DNA of 32,706 nt from Polynucleobacter sp. (GTDB lineage: Bacteria; Pseudomonadota; Gammaproteobacteria; Burkholderiales; Burkholderiaceae_D). A program made the position numbers and the translations under genes. Shown one piece after another: positions 1 through 7,285 of this stretch (its first letter is position 1; each line of letters opens with the position of its first letter). Under the pieces are notes generated by a model that saw only the letters and a list, made by a program, of their open reading frames with translations, made no database searches and was not told the DNA's origin. Location of the stretch: contig JAIPCX010000027.1 in assembly GCA_021737945.1 (NCBI GenBank), positions 1 through 32,706 on the forward strand. The letters are read 5' to 3'.

Positions 1-2
1 GC

Positions 3-416
3 GTGATGAAAATGCTGGAATCAATCGACTATCCCGTGCGTGGAGCGAATGCCGTGGTAGTTGGTGCCTCGAATATTGTAGGTAAGCCCCAAGCCATGTT
101 GCTCTTGCAAGCGGGTGCCACCGTCACCATCTGTAATTCTAAAACACGTGATTTGGGTCATCACACACGCAACGCCGATATTTTGGTAGTTGCTACCGGA
201 AAGCGGAACATAGTGACGGCCGATATGGTCAAGCCAGGTGCAGTTGTGCTTGATGTTGGAATGAACCGCGACGATGCAGGCAAGCTCTGTGGCGATGTCG
301 ATTACGGCCCCTGCGCTGAAGTGGCTGGCTGGATCACTCCCGTGCCGGGAGGTGTCGGCCCTATGACCATCACCATGCTGCTGGTGAACACCATAGAAGC
401 CGCTGAAAGAAATTGA
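3..416 (+). CDS. folD: Bifunctional methylenetetrahydrofolate dehydrogenase/cyclohydrolase FolD (3' part)
   Basis: This is the C-terminal, NAD(P)-binding half of FolD, the cytosolic enzyme that interconverts 5,10-methylene-, methenyl- and 10-formyl-tetrahydrofolate in one-carbon metabolism. The window opens inside the gene, so the GTG at position 3 is an internal valine of the usual GVMK segment and not a start. Visible motifs are the nucleotide-binding segment [11 protein letters not shown] (most family members have GRSNIVGKP, so the Arg is an Ala here), the [10 protein letters not shown] strand and the family signature PGGVGPMTI near the end. The stop is 33 bp before the oligopeptidase gene on the same strand, a gene pair common in Burkholderiales. 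Identity is secure; only the missing 5' part is unknown. Confidence 0.96.
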   Translation: MMKMLESIDYPVRGANAVVVGASNIVGKPQAMLLLQAGATVTICNSKTRDLGHHTRNADILVVATGKRNIVTADMVKPGAVVLDVGMNRDDAGKLCGDVDYGPCAEVAGWITPVPGGVGPMTITMLLVNTIEAAERN

Positions 417-449
417 ACACGTAGTATTTAACTAAAGAACCCGATCACC

Positions 450-2507
450 ATGACTGATAACGCCTTACTGGATTTTTCTGATCTACCCCGTTTTGATTTG
501 TTTAACCATGAACATGTCACACCGGCGATCGATGTACTGCTTAGCGAAGCGCGTCAGTTAGTCAACGCTTTAGAAACGTCCACCGCAACTCCAACATGGG
601 ATAGTTTTGTTATACCCCTCGAATCTGTCACCGAACGCCTTGGACGTGCATGGGGCGTAGTTAGTCATCTGAATGCGGTGGTCGACACCACAGAACTACG
701 AGCTACGTACAACGAGAACCAGCCCAAAGTCACTGAGTTCTGGACTGAGCTTGGACAAAATCTTAAGCTCTTTGAAAAATACAAAGCACTACAAGCGAGC
801 GATGAATATCACACACTTAATTTTGTGCGTAAACGAATTATCGATAACGCTATTCGCGATTTTCGATTAGGTGGTGCCGAACTTTCTGACGATAAAAAAG
901 TCCGCTTTGCAGAAATTCAAGAACAACATGCTGCGCTATCAACACGGTTTTCTGAAAACGTACTAGACGCTACCAATGCGTATGAATTGCTGATCGATGA
1001 CGAATCACGTTTAGCTGGTTTGCCCGACGATGTCAAACAAGCCGCGCATACATCGGCTGAGCGTGAAGGAAAAACTGGTTGGCGTTTTAGCTTGCACTTT
1101 CCTTCGTATTTTCCGGTGCTGCAGTATGCGAATGATCGCTCGCTACGCGAGACTATCTATCGCGCCATCTCAACTAAAGCATCCGAGCTGGGCGATAAGC
1201 CTGAGTGGGACAATACGAAAAATATCGTAGATCTTCTTAAATTACGTAAAGAAGAAGCTGCGCTGCTGGGATATCAAAGCTTTGCTGAAGTGTCTCTGGT
1301 TCCCAAAATGGCGACTTCGCCGCATCAGGTAATTCAATTTCTTCAAGACCTCGCACGCCGCGCGCGTCCTTTCGCTGAAAACGACCTCGCCGAGTTGCGC
1401 AGCTTCGCCAAGAATGAATTAGGTATCGATAAATTAGAAGCGTGGGATTTAGCTTACGCCTCTGAAAAATTACGTGAGCAACGTTACGCGTTTTCAGAAC
1501 AAGAAGTAAAACTCTACTTCCCCGAGCATAAAGTCATTAATGGTTTGTTCCGTTTAATTCAAACGATGTTTGGTGTAGAAATTAAGCGTGACGTTAGCCC
1601 AGTTTGGCATGCTGATGTAACTTTCTACCGAATCGAGAAACAAGGCCATCTGATCGGACAGTTTTATCTTGATCTGTATGCACGCAATGGCAAGCGCGGC
1701 GGGGCCTGGATGGATGATGCTCGCGGCCGCAAAAATTTAGCCGGCAATCTCCAAACACCGATCGCTTACTTGACCTGCAACTTCACCGAGCCTGCGATTG
1801 TCGACGGCGTAAAAAAACCTGCCTACTTTACGCATGACGAAGTGATTACTTTGTTCCATGAATTTGGTCACGGCTTACATCACATGCTAACCGCTGTCGA
1901 TGAATTGGGTGTGTCTGGGATTTCCGGTGTCGAATGGGATGCGGTCGAACTGCCATCGCAATTCATGGAAAACTTTTGCTGGGAATGGGATGTACTGCAG
2001 CACATGACAGCCCATGCCGAGTCAGGAGAACCGCTGCCACGCGCTTTATACGACAAAATGATCGCTGCGAAGAATTTTCAATCGGGTCTACAAATGCTGC
2101 GTCAAGTTGAATTCTCGCTATTCGACATGCACCTGCATGATGATTACGATCCGAAGGGAATTCAGTCAGTGGCTGATCTGCTGGCGGAAGTACGACATAA
2201 AGTGGCTGTGATTATCCCCCCCGCTTACAATCGTTTTCAAAATTCGTTCTCGCATATCTTCGCCGGTGGCTATGCTGCGGGTTACTACAGTTATAAGTGG
2301 GCGGAAGTGTTGTCGGCCGACGCTTATGGTGCATTCGAAGAAGCTCAAGGTGATCCTAACCGACTGGCTGAGACAGGCTTAGCATTTCAACGTGAAATTC
2401 TATCGGTTGGCGGATCCCGTCCTGCACTCGAATCATTCACTGCCTTTCGCGGTCGCGAGCCGAATATCGATGCCTTGCTGCGCCATAGCGGCATGACGTC
2501 GAGTTAA
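450..2507 (+). CDS. prlC: Oligopeptidase A, M3 family zinc metallopeptidase
   Basis: This 685-residue protein has the length and layout of M3 thimet-type oligopeptidases (PrlC/OpdA), cytoplasmic enzymes that cut short peptides, including released signal peptides. The zinc-binding signature HEFGH is at residues 470-474, and the third zinc ligand is probably the Glu in GVEWDAVELPSQ about 25 residues later. The N-terminal part is helical, and the C-terminal FAGGYAAGYYSYKWAEVL segment is a hallmark of the family. There is no signal peptide, which fits a cytoplasmic site. It follows folD and is 11 bp from holC, so all three are probably co-transcribed. The gene is intact and nothing in the active site is missing. 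Confidence 0.95.
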   Translation: MTDNALLDFSDLPRFDLFNHEHVTPAIDVLLSEARQLVNALETSTATPTWDSFVIPLESVTERLGRAWGVVSHLNAVVDTTELRATYNENQPKVTEFWTELGQNLKLFEKYKALQASDEYHTLNFVRKRIIDNAIRDFRLGGAELSDDKKVRFAEIQEQHAALSTRFSENVLDATNAYELLIDDESRLAGLPDDVKQAAHTSAEREGKTGWRFSLHFPSYFPVLQYANDRSLRETIYRAISTKASELGDKPEWDNTKNIVDLLKLRKEEAALLGYQSFAEVSLVPKMATSPHQVIQFLQDLARRARPFAENDLAELRSFAKNELGIDKLEAWDLAYASEKLREQRYAFSEQEVKLYFPEHKVINGLFRLIQTMFGVEIKRDVSPVWHADVTFYRIEKQGHLIGQFYLDLYARNGKRGGAWMDDARGRKNLAGNLQTPIAYLTCNFTEPAIVDGVKKPAYFTHDEVITLFHEFGHGLHHMLTAVDELGVSGISGVEWDAVELPSQFMENFCWEWDVLQHMTAHAESGEPLPRALYDKMIAAKNFQSGLQMLRQVEFSLFDMHLHDDYDPKGIQSVADLLAEVRHKVAVIIPPAYNRFQNSFSHIFAGGYAAGYYSYKWAEVLSADAYGAFEEAQGDPNRLAETGLAFQREILSVGGSRPALESFTAFRGREPNIDALLRHSGMTSS

Positions 2508-2518
2508 TTGACCAACCC

Positions 2519-2944
2519 ATGACCCGAGTTGACTTCCATAGCAAGGTGCCGGATAAGCTGTTATATGCTTGCCGTTTAATCCGCAAAGCGCGTAGTGCCG
2601 GCATGAACGTGGTGGTTTATTTAGAAGACTCACAGCAGTTAAGCGATTTCGATCAGGCGCTGTGGACATTCTCAGAACATGATTTCATTCCTCATGTCCT
2701 CGCTAGTGATGAGTTAGCTGAGCAAACACCAGTGATACTGAGTTGCGATGCGAATGAGCTATTGCCACATCATCAAGTTCTAATTAATTTATCAACGCAC
2801 ACGCCGGATCACTTTGCGCGCTTTGAGAGAATGTTTGAAATCGTATCAACTGATGAGAGCGATTTGGCTGCTGGTCGCGGTCGCTATAAGCACTATCAAA
2901 CCCGAGGTTATGCACTCACTCATTTTGTGGCGGACAATTCATGA
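2519..2944 (+). CDS. holC: DNA polymerase III subunit chi
   Basis: The 141-residue product matches HolC, the chi subunit of the clamp-loader complex that links DNA polymerase III to single-strand-binding protein. Recognisable features are the N-terminal RVDFHSKVPDKLLYACRL segment, the strand-helix pattern NVVVYLEDSQQLSDFDQALWTF, and the final GRYKHYQTRGYALTH typical of chi. No clear ribosome-binding site precedes the ATG, and the oligopeptidase stop is only 11 bp away, so translation may depend on coupling. The next gene overlaps it by four bases (ATGA). holC commonly follows pepA; here it follows an M3 peptidase instead. Confidence 0.9.
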   Translation: MTRVDFHSKVPDKLLYACRLIRKARSAGMNVVVYLEDSQQLSDFDQALWTFSEHDFIPHVLASDELAEQTPVILSCDANELLPHHQVLINLSTHTPDHFARFERMFEIVSTDESDLAAGRGRYKHYQTRGYALTHFVADNS

Positions 2945-3342
2945 CAACACCAAACCAACATGATCACGATATTCCTATTCTTACCGATATCATTGACGAT
3001 CAAGGAATCGAAATAACAGAAGATCAACCGGTAGCAGACGATGCTGAGCTGCTAGCTCAAATTGAAGAAGAAATAACTCATAGAATTTTTGCGGAACTTT
3101 CTGTGCAGATACCCCTTCTGATAGAGGCTGCAATGCAAAAGCATGTGCCACTCGCCGTTGGCGCAAAACTGCAGGCAGAATTAATGACAGCATTGGCCGG
3201 CGTAATTCCAGCTGCAACTGCAGCAGCGAGCGATCAACTAGTCATCTCGATTGCTCAACAACTAGCCAGCGATTTAGATTCTCGTTTGCTTGAAAAGGTA
3301 AAAATCGTCGTTGCCGAAGAATTCCTTCGACTGCAACAATAA
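2941..3342 (+). CDS. Small acidic protein translationally coupled to holC (DUF2486-like, tentative)
   Basis: This 133-residue protein starts inside the holC stop codon (ATGA overlap), so its output is tied to chi. It opens with an acidic, probably disordered stretch of about 45 residues (DIPILTDIIDD, then many D and E), followed by amphipathic helices rich in Ala, Leu and Glu that run to the end. No signal peptide, membrane segment or catalytic motif is visible. A short protein with a PVLTDVI-like opening after holC is recurrent in Burkholderiales; I believe it is Pfam DUF2486, but that is from memory. The function is unknown; a link to the clamp loader is inferred only from the coupling. Confidence 0.8.
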   Translation: MTTPNQHDHDIPILTDIIDDQGIEITEDQPVADDAELLAQIEEEITHRIFAELSVQIPLLIEAAMQKHVPLAVGAKLQAELMTALAGVIPAATAAASDQLVISIAQQLASDLDSRLLEKVKIVVAEEFLRLQQ

Positions 3343-3493
3343 ACTTACACCAAGCATTTTTTGAGTTGAAACAGCTAAACAACATAACCACAGTGGCGTA
3401 GATGACGCCACATAACGACTAAGTCACTTTAGAATTTCTGTTTTTAATAACACAGCAGCGCTTGCTTGCTGCTGTATGCCACGGAAATAATCC
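3343..3493 (+). other. Intergenic region with two perfect hairpins before dadA
   Basis: There are two perfect dyads. GTGGCGT and ACGCCAC (3393-3399 and 3405-3411) enclose a 5-base loop. ACAGCAGC and GCTGCTGT (3452-3459 and 3468-3475) enclose an 8-base loop and end 18 bp before the dadA ATG. Neither is followed by a T run, so neither is a classic intrinsic terminator. The first could end the folD-holC unit with Rho, and the second could sit in the dadA leader. I see no gene here. Confidence 0.5.
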
Positions 3494-4819
3494 ATGAAAG
3501 TCATCGTACTAGGCGCAGGTATCGTTGGAACTGCCTCTGCCTGGTTTCTTCAAAAAGCCGGTCACGAAGTTATCGTACTTGAACGTCAACCTGGCGCGGC
3601 CCAAGAAACTAGTTTCGCCAATGGCGGCCAAATTTCTGTTTCGCACGCAGAACCTTGGGCAAATCCATCGGCACCTCTAAAATTATTGCAATGGCTGGGT
3701 CGCGAAGATGCGCCTTTGTTGTTTCGCTTGCGACCTGAATGGTTGCAATGGCGCTGGGGCATGGAATTTTTGCGCCAATGCACTCCCAGCCACATGGCCT
3801 ACAACATACGACAAATTGTCGCGATCGCAGAATACAGTCGGCAAACACTGCAAGCAGTTCGCGTCGATACCAACATAGAGTACGACTGCGAAACGCGCGG
3901 CATTCTGCACTTCTATACCGACGAAAAAGAATTTCAACAATCACTCCCTGCCGCTAATTTAATGCGTGATTTGGGCTGCCCTAGACAAACGATCGATACC
4001 AATGAAGTCATTCGCATCGAACCTGCACTGGCTCCCATACGTCACAAAATTGTAGGCGGTGATTTCACTGCCACCGATGAATCGGGCGATGTGCATAAAT
4101 TCACCACCGGCTTAGCATCTCAATGTGTCGAAGCGGGTGTGACATTTCGATTCAATACCTTTGTTACGCGCTTAATCAGCGAAGGCACGGGTGCATCAGC
4201 ACGCATCGTTGGCGCTGAAATCATTGATGAGCATGGCAGGCATCAAACGATACATGGCGATAGTGTGGTGGTGGCAATGGGTAGTTTCTCGACCCATTTA
4301 TTAAAACCGCTGGGGATCAATTTAATGATCTATCCGGGCAAAGGCTATTCAGCCACCTACCCTGTCATCGATAATGCACTGGCACCGCGCGTATCGATGA
4401 CTGATGACGGTCATAAGCTCGTCATTTCAAGACTAGGCGATCGTCTGCGAGTTGCAGGTACGTGTGAAATCAATGGCTATTCACGCGCATTAAATCCCGT
4501 GCGATGCGAAGCTATTACCCGTCGCACCCAAGAATTGTTTCCCGATGCATGCGACTACAGCCAAGCACAGTATTGGGCTGGCTTACGCCCGCTGACACCG
4601 TCGAATATTCCTTATATCGGCAAAACAAAATATTCGAATTTATTTTTAAATACGGGTCACGGCACTCTGGGCTGGACCATGGGCTGTGGTTCAGGGCGTG
4701 CGATCGCCGAGATCGTCTCTGGACGTCAACCTGAGCTCGATTTCGCCTTTACCGGAATGGCTCGCACCAGCGTCACACACGCCATGATTTCAACACCTGT
4801 GCATGTAAAACACTCCTGA
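3494..4819 (+). CDS. dadA: D-amino acid dehydrogenase small subunit
   Basis: The 441-residue protein is a DadA-type FAD-dependent dehydrogenase that oxidises D-amino acids (classically D-alanine) to 2-oxo acids and passes electrons to the respiratory chain at the inner face of the membrane. The N-terminus carries the dinucleotide-binding fold: VIVLGAGIVGTASAWFL, then EVIVLER. The segment QETSFANGGQISVSHAEPWANP and the C-terminal LRPLTPSNIPYIGKT plus NTGHGTLGWTMGCGSGR are characteristic of DadA. Length is close to the usual 430-435 residues. It appears monocistronic, between hairpins upstream and a strong terminator downstream. No alanine racemase gene (dadX) is adjacent. The substrate range is inferred from the family. 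Confidence 0.93.
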   Translation: MKVIVLGAGIVGTASAWFLQKAGHEVIVLERQPGAAQETSFANGGQISVSHAEPWANPSAPLKLLQWLGREDAPLLFRLRPEWLQWRWGMEFLRQCTPSHMAYNIRQIVAIAEYSRQTLQAVRVDTNIEYDCETRGILHFYTDEKEFQQSLPAANLMRDLGCPRQTIDTNEVIRIEPALAPIRHKIVGGDFTATDESGDVHKFTTGLASQCVEAGVTFRFNTFVTRLISEGTGASARIVGAEIIDEHGRHQTIHGDSVVVAMGSFSTHLLKPLGINLMIYPGKGYSATYPVIDNALAPRVSMTDDGHKLVISRLGDRLRVAGTCEINGYSRALNPVRCEAITRRTQELFPDACDYSQAQYWAGLRPLTPSNIPYIGKTKYSNLFLNTGHGTLGWTMGCGSGRAIAEIVSGRQPELDFAFTGMARTSVTHAMISTPVHVKHS

Positions 4820-4861
4820 GATCAGACTGCAAAGTTAATACGCACACCATAAGCACTTGTT

Positions 4862-4892
4862 AAAAACCAACCGATCTCGGTTGGTTTTTTTT
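4862..4892 (+). terminator. Intrinsic terminator after dadA
   Basis: A stem CCAACCG and CGGTTGG with loop ATCT is flanked by an A run on the left and eight T on the right. The stop codon of dadA is about 45 bp upstream. The A run means it could also work on the other strand. Confidence 0.9.
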
Positions 4893-4920
4893 CGTCCTTT
4901 TTCGTCCATTTTCGTTCTAT
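4891..4920 (+). repeat. Three tandem 10-bp repeats after the dadA terminator
   Basis: Three consecutive 10-base units read TTCGTCCTTT, TTCGTCCATT and TTCGTTCTAT. The period is exactly ten bases, about one helical turn. They lie directly after the terminator T run, so they could be slippage products or a phased protein-binding patch. No function can be assigned. Confidence 0.6.
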
Positions 4921-4960
4921 TTACTAGTTCAAAGTGACCGAAAATCGAACACGGTGATTT

Positions 4961-4976
4961 TTTGACTTACGTCAAA
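4961..4976 (+). promoter_or_regulatory. FNR/CRP-family-like operator dyad
   Basis: TTTGAC-TTAC-GTCAAA is a perfect 6-4-6 inverted repeat. Its core TTGAC-N4-GTCAA is close to the FNR/ANR/DNR consensus TTGAT-N4-ATCAA. It lies about 130 bp upstream of the GTG of the wrecked transporter gene. A class II position (centre near -41) would put a start near 5010, where TAAAAG at 5001-5006 could be a weak -10. Binding by an oxygen-sensing regulator is an inference from the motif alone. Confidence 0.5.
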
Positions 4977-5100
4977 GCGCAACTTTATTTGAGTTTTGAG
5001 TAAAAGCTAATGTTTTTGATGCGCAATTAAATGTTATCAAGCAAACATTTAAAAGTTTTGTGAAACTACGCTCCCTTTGGGAACAAGACCTTCACAAAAC

Positions 5101-5610
5101 GTGTCCAATAAATTTCACACACCCTTATTAAGTAACGATCCATCATTTATTTCAGATCGTTTTTTTAAATCGCATAGCCACAATTTACCTAGTTGGTTAC
5201 TACTGCTTTTGGTAGGTATTTTTAGCTGCGTACTACCCAGCATACCGCTAGCACAGAGCGCACCATTAACTAACCCAGCATCGATAGCCGAACAAGAACA
5301 GCTACGCCAACAAGAGCGCGAGCGGGTTCAGCGGCAACAGCAAGAGGTACGGCCTGATGTGCGCTTATCAACGCCCATCACATCAACCATAGATGCACAA
5401 GAAGGCGAAGATAACGAAATCCTGCCGTCGGATGAAACACCTTGCTTCAACATACGAAGCATTAGCCTGATAGGAGAAGCCTCAGAACGTTTTCAGTGGC
5501 TGCTAAATCATGTTGATCACACGGCGAACGGCACAGAAGATGTCGCGATCAGCCACAACGATCACCAACGACTCCGCCACCATCGATATCCAAGGCAATG
5601 CAGAGATTAA
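5101..5610 (+). pseudogene. N-terminal remnant of a two-partner secretion transporter (TpsB, FhaC/ShlB family)
   Basis: The reading frame begins like a TpsB outer-membrane transporter. There is a long signal peptide (SWLLLLLVGIFSCVLP then IPLAQSA), then a Gln/Glu/Arg-rich helix (IAEQEQLRQQERERVQRQQQ) and PDVRL, the plug helix of FhaC-type proteins. Next comes the start of the first POTRA domain (ETPCFNIRSISLIGE, FQWLL). At about residue 135 (near position 5530) the homology stops and the frame runs through unrelated basic sequence to a stop. The rest of the POTRA domains and the whole beta-barrel are missing, so it cannot secrete anything. I prefer GTG at 5101; TTG at 5077 is also in frame. 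TpsA-like sequence follows directly in another frame, so a deletion has probably fused the two genes. Confidence 0.8.
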
Positions 5611-6136
5611 TGCCGAGCGCATCAACAATCTAAACAGCAAGCTCACCACCACCCAAGTTGATGAAGCACCGTTTCATACGCAGCGATTATTAGTTGCTCG
5701 CACCAATGCCATGTACCCCGCTAGCCAATGCTGGGGTTTGGGTGGTCGGGGCGATGTGTTCTGCATTGTGCATCCCGAGGTGTATGGCAAACGCCAAGCC
5801 TTACTGCCTGTTCGCACGATCAATCAATGCTTTTTAGGCAGTTGTGATGATCCCGTCATCAACTATGCGTGGAACGATCCTATGTTTGATCGTTTCAATG
5901 TCACTCCTGTGGGGCCACCACCAGCTGAGCCTGCTGTTCCCTACGGTGTGAATAGCCAAGGCAAACCGGGTGGCTGTAACGCCTACATTGGTGGGGCGAT
6001 CGCTACCCCTGAGTGCGTAGCTTGGCGCAGGAACTATGCAGAATGGGATCGTAGTTATCAAGCGTCCTTAGATGCATTAAGCATTCCACTAAACGCTTAC
6101 AACGCGGTGGTCAATGAAGACATCCCAAAGGTTTAG
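5510..6136 (+). pseudogene. Internal fragment of a TpsA/filamentous-haemagglutinin-like exoprotein
   Basis: From about 5543 the second forward frame reads like the repetitive helix region of a TpsA exoprotein: SATIDIQGNAEINAERINNL then NSKLTTTQVDE, the pattern of FHA-type adhesins. It then runs into a different, tryptophan- and tyrosine-rich part with six cysteines (in SQCWG, VFCIV, NQCFL, GSCDD, GGCNA and PECVA), where TpsA repeats normally have none. The frame has no secretion signal and no credible start (the ATG at 5510 lies in the fused transporter part). It ends at 6136 only because it runs into an out-of-frame lipoprotein fragment at 6121. A remnant of the exoprotein partner of the broken TpsB is the simplest reading; the family of the Cys-rich part is not recognised. 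Confidence 0.65.
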
Positions 6137-6354
6137 GCGAATACTGGGAGAAGTCGGATAAAACAGTCGAAGGCTGGCGCTCAGATTGGGTCGCATGTGG
6201 CGGTCGACCTAATGGAGATTATTCACCTGATAAACCTGAAGACTCGAGTGATGAAGCTTTTCAAAAAGCATTCAAAAAAAAACAAAGTCACTTATGGGCT
6301 TGCATGACCAGTAAGAACTATCACTTCACTGGAAAATATTGGACAAACAGATAA
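6121..6354 (+). pseudogene. 5'-truncated paralogue of the downstream lipoprotein gene
   Basis: The first frame encodes 77 residues that align without gaps to the C-terminal two thirds of the lipoprotein at 6515-6883: HPKGLGEYWEK, a WRSDWVACGG segment, NGDYS, LWACMTSKNYHFTGK. The lipobox and the first 45 or so residues are absent, and no start or ribosome-binding site precedes it. The first 23 bases (6121-6143) are identical to 6650-6672 in the intact copy, and similarity ends abruptly to the left. That marks a recombination or deletion junction with the TpsA fragment. The frame has no internal stop, which suggests a fairly recent break. Confidence 0.85.
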
Positions 6355-6389
6355 TTAAAGGAGATAGGACTCGCGATCGCAGCTACTAA

Positions 6390-6518
6390 GTTAAAAAAGT
6401 ACAAGATACATGGAGCGCCTCGGGTGCGATTATCGTTTCTGCTCCTTTCGCTATGTCTGAACTTTTAACACCTGAGATGTGGAATGCAATTTCAGTTTTA
6501 TTGAAAGAAGCTCGATGA
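6390..6518 (+). pseudogene. C-terminal end of a lost gene, coupled by ATGA to the lipoprotein
   Basis: An open frame of 42 codons directly after an in-frame TAA ends in MSELLTPEMWNAISVLLKEAR, with an earlier hydrophobic patch SGAIIVSAPFAM. Its TGA overlaps the lipoprotein ATG by four bases, the usual sign of two genes evolved as a coupled pair. The run of A at 6393-6398 adjoins a second frame (IAATKLKK) that would extend it upstream if one base were changed, so a slippage frameshift is possible. A Shine-Dalgarno-like AAAGGAG is at 6358-6364, but no normal start follows. I do not recognise the family. ATG at 6453 could still give a 21-residue peptide. Confidence 0.45.
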
Positions 6519-6883
6519 ATAATCTAATAAAATTTTCAACTCTCTTTTGTGTGAGCGGGTTGACTGGATGCACGATAGGAAATGGTCATATTTGCGGACC
6601 TCAAACACCCCAAGCATATTTCGACCGCGAAGCTTATCAACGCCTGATGCATCCCAAAGGTTTAGGCGAATATTGGGAGAAGCAGGGTATGACCGTCGAT
6701 AGTTGGCGGAGAGACTGGGTGTCGTGCGGCGGCAGATCTAATGGAGATTATTCGACTGACACCCCTCCACGATCTACTCACGAGGTAATCCGTGAAGCAA
6801 GTGACAAAAAACTAAAAGAACTATGGACGTGTATGACTGCCAAAAATTACTACTTCACAGGAAAGTGGCGGCCGGTTTGGTAA
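6515..6883 (+). CDS. Small lipoprotein of unknown function, TPS-island-associated
   Basis: The protein has 122 residues. The start at 6515 is chosen because it gives a clean lipoprotein signal: NNLIKFSTLFCVSGLTGC, with the lipobox LTGC and Cys at about residue 19. GAAAGAAG lies just upstream as a weak ribosome-binding site. The mature part is small, aromatic-rich and carries conserved-looking W and C positions (EYWEK, WRRDWVSCGG, LWTCMTAKNYYFTGK). Two Cys pairs could form disulfides in the periplasm. A longer frame from 6479 (GTG) would spoil the signal and is rejected. A truncated paralogue lies upstream, and the start overlaps the stop of a lost gene. An immunity or accessory role for a TpsA/CDI exoprotein is only inferred from position. 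Confidence 0.75.
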   Translation: MNNLIKFSTLFCVSGLTGCTIGNGHICGPQTPQAYFDREAYQRLMHPKGLGEYWEKQGMTVDSWRRDWVSCGGRSNGDYSTDTPPRSTHEVIREASDKKLKELWTCMTAKNYYFTGKWRPVW

Positions 6884-6887
6884 GCCT

Positions 6888-6931
6888 AAAATGTGGAATA
6901 CGATTTCCACATTTTGAAAGAAAGTCGTGCG
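6888..6931 (+). repeat. Degenerate copy of the coupled junction, forming a hairpin after the lipoprotein gene
   Basis: From 6891 the sequence follows 6477-6518 closely: ATGTGGAAT, then ATTTC, then TTTTGAAAGAA and TCG, with one gap and scattered changes. So the end of the lost coupled gene is present a second time, now out of frame. The same bases form a perfect 11-bp stem, AAAATGTGGAA (6888-6898) with TTCCACATTTT (6905-6915), five bases after the lipoprotein stop. It could act as a weak terminator. Confidence 0.6.
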
Positions 6932-7285
6932 AACGAATTTTTCTGGCGATAGAAGTTTCTCAGTACTATCATCTCAATGATTGGATGACCACCCACACGT
7001 CAAAAGTCCGATCATCAGCCACATCAATTAAGTAGTCCAACCCGATTTTGATTTACTCAAAAAACGCATTACCCACTTCACGCATACCTTCTACTAATTC
7101 ACGCAAATCGTTTAGAAAAAACCCCACACAATTGCGGTGCTTAACATGTAATCACACAATGTTTTGCGTTTAGCTGCATGTTTGATTCCAGCAGACCACT
7201 TCTTACCCCATAGTTAGCGCCGCAATTCAATGTAATTTAATTCGGCGTTTATTCATTGTGACTGTCATAGCCATCAAATTTATTT
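6932..7285. other. Gene-free decayed stretch in the accessory region
   Basis: No complete gene is visible. On the minus strand, two short stretches in one frame look protein-like (FFLNDLRELVEGMREVGNAF around 7055-7125, and GLDYLIDVADDRTFDVW around 6975-7040), separated by a TAA. They have no start, ribosome-binding site or recognised family. They may be the debris of a small gene on the minus strand. The plus strand is full of stops. Confidence 0.4.

Noticed and set aside
3452-3475. The CAGCAGC hairpin before dadA as an intrinsic terminator
   Set aside because: No T run follows the stem on the plus strand, and it lies within 20 bases of the start codon.
3609-3957. Several open frames on both strands within dadA
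   Set aside because: They lie within an intact, conserved gene and have no translation signals.
6479-6514. GTG start giving a longer lipoprotein precursor
   Set aside because: The extension hides the lipoprotein signal and overlaps the coupled upstream peptide in a way less usual than the ATGA overlap.
7200-7230. GTTAGCGCC resembling part of an integron attC site
   Set aside because: The core does not match RYYYAAC/GTTRRRY, no second half is present, and no integrase or cassette array is nearby.
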